DNA from: Tubulanus polymorphus
Lineage: Eukaryota; Nemertea; Palaeonemertea; Tubulaniformes; Tubulanidae
Direction of reading: 5' to 3'
Assembly (NCBI RefSeq): GCF_964204645.1
Contig: NC_134025.1
Span: 18,814,001 to 18,878,000, forward strand
DNA: 64,000 nucleotides
Numbering within the stretch: the first letter of the stretch is position 1; every line of letters begins with the position of its first letter. Positions 21,759 to 28,919 of the stretch are shown one piece after another. The notes under the pieces are model-generated. The model was given only the letters and a program-made list of their open reading frames with translations, did no database searches and had not been told where the DNA came from. The position numbers were made by a program, and so were the translations under genes.

Positions 21759-22370
21759 TTATTTTATAAATTTATATTCATATGGAAATTGTAATCTCAG
21801 TAATAATTTTGAACCTTTATTATTCTTTAATTTATTCATATATTCATCATGTAATTCAGTAGGTATAATTTGATTTTCTTCTAATGATTGTTGCATAGAT
21901 TTGTTATCTTTGTTATAAGATAAAACTAGAAATCTTATATTCTCCCTAAAGTCTTTAACAATTGAATTATATTTTTGTTTTAAAACCCATGTTGTTATCC
22001 CAAAATGTCTTCCAGAGAAAGCTAAATAACATAACTCACTTTCTCTAACTTTTGAATCATGTAAATTTGCGCAATCATCTATAATGAATAATGTAATTGA
22101 TCCTTTATAAGTATCAATTGCTATTTTAATACAATTATCTAAATTTTCTTTTACTGTTTTAGGATTTAATATAATAAACTTTTTTATCCTAACTATATCT
22201 CTATTATATGTTTTATTCATTTCATAAGTAGGACAAAATAATATTATGTTATCAAAATGATTCTTATAAATAGTTTCTAACAAATCTAATATGAAATTTG
22301 TTTGACCACAATTGGTTACTCCAGTTATTAACATATTATGCGGTTCGAATATGAATAAATCTTTATTCAT
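21759..22370 (-). CDS. A32-like genome-packaging ATPase, P-loop lysine replaced
   Basis: This is the FtsK/HerA-type ATPase that pumps DNA into the capsid. From ATG 22370, overlapping the integrase stop in ATAAATGAATAA, it encodes 203 residues. The Walker A region reads GVTNCGQTNF at residues 17-26, where the invariant Lys of G-x(4)-G-K-T is Gln (codon CAA at residue 23). Walker B is SITLFIIDDCANL (Asp98-Asp99), followed by FSGRHFGITTWVLKQ, typical of the family's sensor region. Length is usual for Polintons. The frame is open, but the missing Lys should abolish ATP hydrolysis. Confidence 0.88.
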   Translation of the reverse strand: MNKDLFIFEPHNMLITGVTNCGQTNFILDLLETIYKNHFDNIILFCPTYEMNKTYNRDIVRIKKFIILNPKTVKENLDNCIKIAIDTYKGSITLFIIDDCANLHDSKVRESELCYLAFSGRHFGITTWVLKQKYNSIVKDFRENIRFLVLSYNKDNKSMQQSLEENQIIPTELHDEYMNKLKNNKGSKLLLRLQFPYEYKFIK

Positions 22371-23481
22371 TTATTCTTTTAATTTTACTAGATAAAATCC
22401 ATTCATTAAACTTATCATCATATCCTTTATATTTCACCAAAGAATACTTTTTTCCTTTAAGAGTTTTTGTTTTCAATACTTTTTCTATTTTGTATTCTAT
22501 TTCATCTGGATTTGGTACAAGTGATAATTCTTGTTCATAGAAATAACCTAATATTTCTTCATCTTTTAGATCTTCTAGTTTATAAACAAATGGTTTAGTT
22601 AATATTATCTTTTTAATCTTAAATATTTCTTCTGTAAAATTAGGGGTATAACCTTTATAAAATGTTTTTCTACATTTAGATATTCTGACGTGTTGTCCAA
22701 TTTTGAATCTAGGTTCACCGAAATCATGTGTAACAAATGCTCCATATAAATTATTCCAAACAATTTCCGAATTATCTTCTTTTCTAGCTTGTATAGGTTT
22801 CATATTTATAGAACTATGTTTAGAATTATTATAACCTTTCACTAAATCATCTAATACATCGATATATTTATATGTTTCATTAGCAGTAAAATATTTCCAC
22901 ATTCTAGTTTTCAATGTTTTATTAAATCTTTCTATAATAGATGCTTTTTTATCTGAATGTGTTGAAAAATAATCTACATCGTTATCAGATAATAGTTTTT
23001 TAAAATGTTTGTTATAGAATTCCTTACCTTCATCAAATTGTATCTTATCTGGAATAGCTTCTTTAAATATTGATTTAAAAGCATTTGTTACTTCTATTCC
23101 AGTTTTATTTTTGATTGGAATTGACCATGCGTATGGACTGAATATGTCTATAACATTTAATATCCAGAAATATCCTTTGTTGTATTCCTCTAAGTTCTTC
23201 ATGTCAATTAAATCTGCTTGCCATTGTTGATCGATATATGAAACCATAACTTTTCTTGTTAAATAAGTTTTATCCATTTTCTTGTGTATTTGATATGTTG
23301 GTTGATTTTGTAACCATGATTTTAATTCACTATATTTTATACCACCATGTGGGTGCCGTACGGCACCATCACCATTTTGATTATCAGATTTAATTTTATT
23401 CCATAATTCTGAAACGTTAGAATATGATACTTCACTTTCTGGGTTATAATATAAATCTCTTAAATATTGTTCTTTTTTCAT
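22363..23481 (-). CDS. Retroviral-type integrase with C-terminal chromodomain (372 aa)
   Basis: This enzyme inserts the element. From ATG 23481 it has an N-terminal helical region, the DDE core and a chromodomain. Likely catalytic residues are Asp90 (QWQADLIDM; Asp93 is an alternative), Asp150 (KIQFDEGKEFY) and Glu184 (SIIERFNKTLK), with 33 residues between the last two. The chromodomain spans about residues 325-372 (YKIEKVLKTKTLKGKKYSLV...W-I). Compared with the copy at 48996-50998, residues about 37-47 are an extra in-frame insertion (GDGAVRHPHGG) encoded by a palindromic mini-element. The frame is open and the catalytic triad is present, so this is the most likely active protein of the element. 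Confidence 0.92.
   Translation of the reverse strand: MKKEQYLRDLYYNPESEVSYSNVSELWNKIKSDNQNGDGAVRHPHGGIKYSELKSWLQNQPTYQIHKKMDKTYLTRKVMVSYIDQQWQADLIDMKNLEEYNKGYFWILNVIDIFSPYAWSIPIKNKTGIEVTNAFKSIFKEAIPDKIQFDEGKEFYNKHFKKLLSDNDVDYFSTHSDKKASIIERFNKTLKTRMWKYFTANETYKYIDVLDDLVKGYNNSKHSSINMKPIQARKEDNSEIVWNNLYGAFVTHDFGEPRFKIGQHVRISKCRKTFYKGYTPNFTEEIFKIKKIILTKPFVYKLEDLKDEEILGYFYEQELSLVPNPDEIEYKIEKVLKTKTLKGKKYSLVKYKGYDDKFNEWILSSKIKRINE
23343..23370. repeat. Palindromic mini-element inside the integrase gene
   Basis: The core GGTGCCGTACGGCACC is a perfect 16-bp palindrome. This 28-bp word is identical to 24694-24721 (intergenic). It adds about 11 residues in frame near the integrase N-terminus relative to the second copy of that gene, which lacks it. 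Confidence 0.85.
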
Positions 23482-23487
23482 CTTATT

Positions 23488-23847
23488 TTAATCCATTAAT
23501 AATAATTTAGATTTAGTTTCAATGGCTTTATGATTTGACTTATTTTCTTGTATAATAGGTTTATTGTCATTGGAATCATCTTTATCATTAGATTTGAATT
23601 TTGATTTATACATTACACCGGATAATATAATAACTGTTACTAATCCAATTGTAATATATAATTTATAATTACTTCCAGCATTAGAAGAATCAGATGGATT
23701 ATTATTTGAATCAATATCAGGTGATTCATTTATATCAGTTAATTTCTTTTTCTTAGCTTTTTTTAATTCTGAAGATCTTTTACCTAATTCTCTTGCCCAT
23801 TTAATTTGTTACTCGGATCTAGCCTTTTTCTTAACGCTATCATTCAC
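23488..23847 (-). pseudogene. Small basic membrane protein upstream of integrase, damaged
   Basis: The frame reads NDSVKKKARSE - stop TAA - QIKWARELGKRSSELKKAKK, then a Ser/Asn-rich spacer, one membrane span (KLYITIGLVTVIILSGVMYK) and a polar tail ending ...LLLMD-TAA at 23488, just before the integrase ATG at 23481. The expected ATG is GTG (23847-23845), and an internal TAA splits the basic region. The homologue at 48634 onward has ATG and no TAA there, but it has its own frameshift. The type is a one-span protein with a positively charged N-terminal arm. Function unknown. Confidence 0.65.
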
Positions 23848-24447
23848 TTTTAGTTAATTTTTGTTCTGATTCATTTTCTGTTCCACCGTTTGGTTGTAGT
23901 ACAGCGTCATCTGTTTCGTTCTTACCTGATTTATATTCCATAGGTTTGATATTCGAAAATGTTATGACACCAGTAGAAATTAATGTCATAACCGATCCTA
24001 ATTGGAATGAAGCATATCCAACCCATTTTTGTAATTCAGTCATAACTAAATAGTCATTTTTCAAATCACTATATCATTTATTTTCATCATCAATTGGTAT
24101 TAACTGGTAACATAACTTAGAGTAACATTTGACAATACCATCTGAAATAGAATCATTTATTCTAGCTAATCTTGCCTCTTCATAAATCTTAAAATATTTT
24201 ATTACTTTATCTGGTTTCATAGCATCTAATTCTTGGAAAGTAATGATTCTATTTAAAAACTCCTTAGTTTTTCCACCGGCAATCAATAGTTCTAGATGAT
24301 GCTTACAATATAAATAGTATTCATAATCTATATTTCAATTAACTTGAGCACAATTAGTTACAACTGTATCTTTATTATCACTTATACCCAAATCATCTAA
24401 TGTTTTTTCAATATCAATACTATTCTTATTAGATTTCTTTGACATTT
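23840..24447 (-). pseudogene. Conserved unknown Polinton protein, multiply interrupted
   Basis: The start ATG at 24447-24445 is in a TAATATAAATG context. Lesions: a frameshift near 24418, an in-frame TGA at 24337-24335 and another TGA at 24076-24074 where the fragment at 48283 has TTA (Leu). Body wording: LLIAGGKTKEFLNRIITFQELDAMKPDKVIKYFKIYEEARLARIND, then MTELQKWVGYASFQLGSVMTLISTGVITFSNIKP. The hydrophobic stretch (ASFQLGSVMTLISTGVITF) could be a membrane segment. Near the C-terminal end, DDAVLQPNGG is a short insertion missing from the other copy. Function unknown. Confidence 0.65.
23883..23911. repeat. Diverged copy of the palindromic mini-element inside a gene
   Basis: On the minus strand this encodes D-D-A-V-L-Q-P-N-G-G in frame, against D-G-A-V-R-H-P-H-G-G in the integrase copy. 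The two 29-base stretches agree at 21 positions. The homologous gene at 48283-48641 lacks it. Confidence 0.6.
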
Positions 24448-24773
24448 ATATTAGAGAAAAAAAGCAAAAAAATATTATAAGTATTCTTCAAATGATACTA
24501 GCTAGTTAAAACTAAAGAATTCTAGTATTGACTACTGATACTAGCTATTTGAATTTAAAGAATTTCTATTTGAATCTATTCAAAATATAAAGTATTCTTT
24601 TTTGAAAAGAAAATATTAAAAATATAATAGAATTCACTAGCTAGTTGAAGTTATTGTTTTTTTATTATATTTTATTTAAATTCTATTTGATATCACCATG
24701 TGGGTGCCGTACGGCACCATCTCACTACTATTGTCTATCTATTAGGAGCAGTAATTATAACTGTCCAGATAAG
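24448..24773. other. Intergenic spacer with CTAGCTAGTT words and a mini-element copy
   Basis: Between two leftward genes there are repeats of GATACTAGCTA and AAAGAATT words and, at 24694-24721, a third copy of the palindromic mini-element. No gene is supported; the short frames here are AT-rich. Confidence 0.5.
24694..24721. repeat. Palindromic mini-element, intergenic copy
   Basis: This is identical over 28 bp to 23343-23370, with the perfect palindrome GGTGCCGTACGGCACC. Here it lies outside any reading frame, which argues that it moves or is copied as a DNA unit rather than as a conserved protein motif. Confidence 0.85.
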
Positions 24774-25454
24774 TCATTTCGGATCCTTGATATCAAATTC
24801 CTCAACGTATTGTTCATTATTTGGATCATTGTTCCATTGATCAATAAATTTCTTTGCCTTTGTTAACTGTTCTAAATATAACTGTAAATCTAGTTTATTA
24901 GATTTGATTTGATTTTCTTTCTTTTCTAAAGGCCTTAAATTTTTCCAACCCCAAATAAGTTTTTTATTGTATTCATCATTCATGTTAAATTTAGATATTG
25001 GTAACACGTGATCAATATGGTAATAATCCCCATAATTATCTATATTCATTTTATCATCGAATTTAAATATAATCCATGATTTGAGAAATTCATCTGAACA
25101 ACCGAATAGATTAGATAGTGTTTCTGAATGTGTTTCTTTGTTGAATAATTGTGTTAATCTAGATCTTAAGCATAGTTTCAATCTAAAATTAAGATCTGTT
25201 TGATATCTTTCTCTCATATATTCTGTCATATAATCATTATAAGCTTCTCTATTATCTTCTCGATATTGTTTGGTATATAGTTTAAAACAAGTTTTACAAC
25301 AATATTGAAAACCATCTTTGCTAATCTTACGCTTACTAAATTCTGTTAAAGCTAATTTATCTAATTCACATTTAGAACACTTCTTGTAGTATATATTTAT
25401 AACACCAGCAGTGTTATTTGTAATATTGATAATTTGCGGTTGTTCTGGTTCCAT
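24774..25454 (-). CDS. HNH endonuclease with N-terminal zinc ribbon (226 aa)
   Basis: Start ATG 25454 lies in a TATAATAAATG context, like the other element genes. Residues 26-56 hold a zinc ribbon (C26-x2-C29 ... C53-x2-C56). A basic helical middle (TKQYREDNREAYNDYMTEYM) is followed by an HNH core: H146-I-D-H149-V-L-P, N172-L-R-P-L, E180-N-x-x-K184. This ribbon-plus-HNH form is common among phage and large-virus homing-type endonucleases and is not part of the core Polinton set, so it looks like cargo. It might cut DNA at replication or packaging, or act as a selfish homing gene. The frame is intact. Confidence 0.85.
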   Translation of the reverse strand: MEPEQPQIINITNNTAGVINIYYKKCSKCELDKLALTEFSKRKISKDGFQYCCKTCFKLYTKQYREDNREAYNDYMTEYMRERYQTDLNFRLKLCLRSRLTQLFNKETHSETLSNLFGCSDEFLKSWIIFKFDDKMNIDNYGDYYHIDHVLPISKFNMNDEYNKKLIWGWKNLRPLEKKENQIKSNKLDLQLYLEQLTKAKKFIDQWNNDPNNEQYVEEFDIKDPK

Positions 25455-25589
25455 TTATTATATGTATTTTTTTACTAAATTGGTTAATATTTTAGAATCC
25501 TCTTCCATTTCTTCGACCAACGTCATCCTTTTTCATTCCTCGCTGCTTTTGATAAGTTGTTTCGATTCCTTGATATCTGAATAATACCA

Positions 25590-25995
25590 CTGGGCAAAAG
25601 CGCGCATTCATGCGCGCTTTTGCTTAATGCGCATGCGTTAATCATAATTATATATTCATTATGTAAATTCTGTAAAATAGAAACAACCGAACACAGAAAA
25701 TATCAAAACGTGTTCGCATTAGGCAAAACCGCGCATTCATGCGCGGTTTTGCTCAATGCGCATGCGTTAATCATAATTATATATTCATTATGTAAATTCT
25801 GTAAAATAGAAACAACCGACATGAAATATCTAAACGTGTTCGCATTAGGCAAACCGCGCATTCATGCGCGGTTTTGTTCAATGTACATGCGTTAATCATA
25901 ATTATATATTCATTATGTAAATAGAAACAACCGACATGAAATATCTAAATCATACCACTGAGCAAAACCGCGCATTCGTGCGCGGTTTTGCTCAA
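25590..25995. repeat. Four tandem ~113-129-bp repeats, each with a strong hairpin
   Basis: Hairpins lie at 25594-25623, 25723-25752, about 25849-25876 and 25962-25991. Each has 14-base arms closing on a two-base loop (arm GCAAAACCGCGCAT or its variant). Copy 1 has GCAAAAGCGCGCAT paired with ATGCGCGCTTTTGC, so the stem changed on both sides. Each hairpin is followed by TCAATGCGCATGCGTTAATC or a close variant and an AT-rich spacer. It lies in the non-coding part between the HNH gene and the right terminal repeat. Reading frames through it are by-products. It is a candidate origin, packaging site or structured RNA. Confidence 0.9.
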
Positions 25996-26748
25996 TGCGC
26001 ATGCGCTAATCCTAATTATATATTCATTCTGAATAGAAACGACCGAACATAAAAATTCGCCAACCAGATTTACACAATACATTATACAAGTTGTTCGGCT
26101 TTTTCTTCCAATACAATTTATAATTACAAACATTTTTTCAATTGCTGGTAAATATTTAACTACATCAACAAATGTTAAACTTAATCATTGGAGTCTTAAT
26201 GTTTTTGAAATTCTTATATAGTTTCTTCGTCGATCTTTTGGCGATTCTTGTGTTTCTTGTGCTAATTTCTATTGGTTCGATATCCATTGCTGTTGATTCC
26301 TCAGTCAGAAAGAGTATCTTGAGTTTCTCTATCTCTTCTTGATGCGTATGGCGTTTTATTAATCTAAAAGATATTAGCGGCAACTCTAGCCATCTAAAAG
26401 ATATACTAAATACACTTAAATATATCTAAAGGTTTCATATTTAATAGCCCTAATAACTACAAAAAACAGTACTTACATTTAGATTTAGAATTGTAAACTA
26501 TAAACTCCTAATTTCGTTTCGAGAGATAGAATATCCTGAGCGTAATGTTACAGCGCCTGTTCATTTCCTGCCACGTCATCTGGTTCCGGTTCTAGAGTGT
26601 TCTACACGTTTGCAATATTATGACTCATATGTTTCGGCGTCATAGTAACAGCTGTAACAGCTGTGAATTTATAGATTTATTCAATAGTTCATTACATGAA
26701 ATGTATATAGGCTCAAATAGAATCATGTTCTAGTATAAATAAACAGCT
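25996..26748. other. Non-coding region inside the right end of Polinton 1
   Basis: No recognisable gene. A minus-strand frame ending at 26165 would encode a basic 39-residue tail from an internal ATG (MDIEPIEISTRNTRIAKRST...), but nothing supports it being expressed. The block from about 26500 to 26680 is less AT-rich than the coding part. Confidence 0.35.
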
Positions 26749-27123
26749 ATGCATTATTTCAATCACACTTTACTAACACTTTTAATGTTTAAAAATCTAA
26801 CTCACACAAATATAAATATTGAAATAATGTTGTAAATATATACTTTTATATCTATTCTATAAGAGCTCGTTAATTACTCGTTACTTATATATGTTATTCA
26901 TTTATATTTTATTCATATATATGAATATTTTAAGAGTAATAGGGATAATAGGCTTTCATATCAAAGGTTGAAGGGGCGAGTGAGTAAAAAATGAAAATAA
27001 TAATAATTTACAGTTGAATTAGGAGTGTGCGCGACTAATTCAACTGTAAATTATTGTTATTTTCATTTTTTTACGAGCTCGACCTTTCGACCTTTGGTAT
27101 GAAAGCCTATTATCCCTATTACT
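26749..27123 (-). repeat. Right terminal inverted repeat of Polinton 1
   Basis: This is the reverse complement of 10621-10995 with one mismatch. It contains the terminal palindrome (26935-27123) and the mirrored TATAAAAG box (26843-26850). Confidence 0.97.
26935..27123. other. 189-bp terminal palindrome, right
   Basis: This is the mirrored copy of the left palindrome, with apex GAGTGTGCGCGA between AATTAG/CTAATT arms. Both element ends have the apex in the same relation to the outside, so no 'flipped' isomer is present here. Confidence 0.92.
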
Positions 27124-27129
27124 AACCAG
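27124..27129. repeat. 6-bp target-site duplication, right copy (AACCAG)
   Basis: It matches 10615-10620 exactly and defines the right boundary of the element. Confidence 0.93.
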
Positions 27130-27424
27130 TCTTTCCCGCGGAATTTTCCATTGGATTAAAACAAGGGCCGTCCAATTTTGACGGTATAGAGAGTATGGCG
27201 GTATATATCGTGGGTATTTTACTATGTATTTGTAAAGAGATGTACATTGTTCACAATTTAAATTGTTCATCAAATTTGGCAAATATCTGCTCAGGGTAAA
27301 GAAACGTTCTGTTAATTCTGCTGTTCGCGGTAATCTGGGACAGTTCCCTCTACTTATAATTTTCTTGCCACTTATGGTCAAATAGTGGCTGCGCATTCTG
27401 TAAAATAGACAGTTCGACGATGGG

Positions 27425-27715
27425 TTAAATTCCCTAAAATCCAAATTCCTCAAAGTAGGTAAAAATCCCCCTCCTTCTGAATGTAGTTTAAGTAGATACA
27501 ATCTTAAGGTCAATTAATTCATAATTATGATACATATATCTAATTTATTATTGCGAAACATCTTAAGGATATCATGATCATACAAACTTTGAATTAAAAC
27601 ATACTACAAATTAACACAGCTTAATGAAAGGGTTCATCGCACATTTCAAATGTATTACACTAGCTTGAATCTTAAATATCTAGAATAAAAAGTTCATTAT
27701 TGCTTATAAATTCAT
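27425..27715 (+). repeat. Third copy of the AT-rich dispersed repeat
   Basis: It shares CTCAAAGTAGGTAAAAATCC, AAGTAGATACAATCTTAAGG and TGAAAGGGTTCATCGCACAT with the copies at 8372-9720. It ends abruptly where the minisatellite begins (near 27716). Confidence 0.7.
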
Positions 27716-28422
27716 GGCATACTGCCCGATCCTCTCCGAGACCGGTGATACTACTGCTACCCCGATACCAGTGTTACCAGTGATACTGCCCGATCCTTCT
27801 GGAGACCGGTGATACTGCTGCTACCCCGATACCACTGATACCAGTGATACTGCCCGATCCTCCATGAGACCCGTGATACTGCTGTACCCCGATACCACTG
27901 TTAGCAGTGACACTGCGCGATCCTTCAGGAGACCGGTGATAGTGCTGTACCCCGATACCACTGATACCAGTGATACTGGATAATCCTCTTCAGGACCGGT
28001 GATACTAATGCTACCCCACAAATGCTGATGCTGATGCTGATGTGCTGATGCTCGGCACAAATTAGTTGAACCCACATACCGTTTGTGTAATTTTGGAGGA
28101 AGAACATTTTCACGGTGTGCGCCCAGACTTTGGAACCAATTCATTGACTCTCATCAAAAAGTTCTGGATATGTCGCCTGTCCAATTCAAGTCTCACCTCA
28201 AAACAGTACTTTTCCGTGCATTCTATGACACTCCAGAGGAGCGCTTTTGAACTTTTCCTCTTTGGCATGGAATTACAGCCCTTTAAAAGTGTTATTATTA
28301 TTATTATTACCCCGATACCACTGATACCAGTGATACTACCCGATCCTCCAGGGGACCAGTGATACTACTGCTACCCCGATACCACTGATACCAGTGATAC
28401 TACCCGATCCTCCAGGAGACCA
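27716..28422 (-). repeat. 64-bp minisatellite array (copy 2, left part)
   Basis: Units are the reverse complement of those at 5909-6953 (GATACTGCCCGATCCT, CCGGTGATACT, CTACCCCGATACCACTGATA). The array is interrupted by a LINE tail (about 28016-28314) and then by the gypsy element at 28428. It continues at 34158-34475. Confidence 0.9.
28016..28314 (+). mobile_element. 5'-truncated non-LTR retrotransposon inside the minisatellite
   Basis: The plus strand encodes a LINE-type C-terminus (HGVRP...; frameshifted L-W-N-Q-F-I-D-S; SPVQFKSHLKTVLFRAFYDT) and ends with a (TTA)n tail at about 28292-28312. Such WN-L...FK-K-LK-FR ends are typical of CR1/Jockey-like elements. The start carries a GCTGAT repeat. 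The insertion sits between minisatellite units. Confidence 0.65.
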
Positions 28423-28427
28423 GTGAT

Positions 28428-28478
28428 GTGATGGAATATGTCCATCAGTCGTTTTCTATGTTGTAACCGGAGATGCTG

Positions 28479-28556
<78 letters not shown>

Positions 28557-28684
28557 AAAAATACAGAACAATAGGTGATTGTGTTAATATCTTTGGTCTG
28601 CCTTTTTACTGGTTTTTGGGCTCTCGGAGTCGATATTTGGAGGAAACTTCTACTGTAAAACAGGCAGAATAGGACCCCGTTACA
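28428..28684 (+). repeat. Left LTR of the gypsy element with (CT)n tract
   Basis: It begins GTGATGGAATATG next to the target duplication and ends GTTACA. A long (CT)n run fills about 28480-28555. The last ~40 bases recur at 34119-34157. A TGGGATTTGATTG word just downstream (28690) could be the primer-binding site; I cannot name the tRNA. Confidence 0.65.
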
Positions 28685-28919
28685 TCCGGTGGGATTTGAT
28701 TGTAAAAAACTAGTTGAGGTGAAATTGAGTTGAAGCGGTGAACACGTTTTTCTCCGTTTAGTCTGTGTAAATTACGGTTACTTTTTGTGTGTACTTTACG
28801 TACTTTTTACCTACTTCGTAATTCCTAGTTCATATTTAGTATTATTTTAGTGCCTGTTTCCCCTAATTTTATTTGCGGCCCTGTATTTTCTGTGTCATTT
28901 ATATAAAAGAATAGTAATT

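Larger units (their letters stand above)
10621..27123. mobile_element. Polinton/Maverick (adintovirus-like) element 1, complete ends
   Basis: The element is 16,503 bp with 375-bp terminal inverted repeats that are 374/375 identical, 5'-AG termini and a 6-bp target duplication. It encodes the diagnostic Polinton set: protein-primed PolB, retroviral-type integrase with chromodomain, A32-like packaging ATPase, double-jelly-roll major capsid and penton-like protein. Composition is strongly AT-rich, unlike the flanks. Genes form two converging blocks meeting near 21402-21758. At least ten disabling lesions are visible across the gene set, so this copy cannot make all of its proteins. I found no cysteine protease. 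Confidence 0.96.

Noticed and set aside
25620-25895. A 91-residue reading frame across the hairpin repeats
   Set aside because: It is a by-product of the tandem hairpin units; the protein repeats because the DNA does, and the frame is not kept in the later units.
28450-28571. A Glu-Arg repeat protein
   Set aside because: It is the translation of the (CT)n tract within the gypsy LTR.
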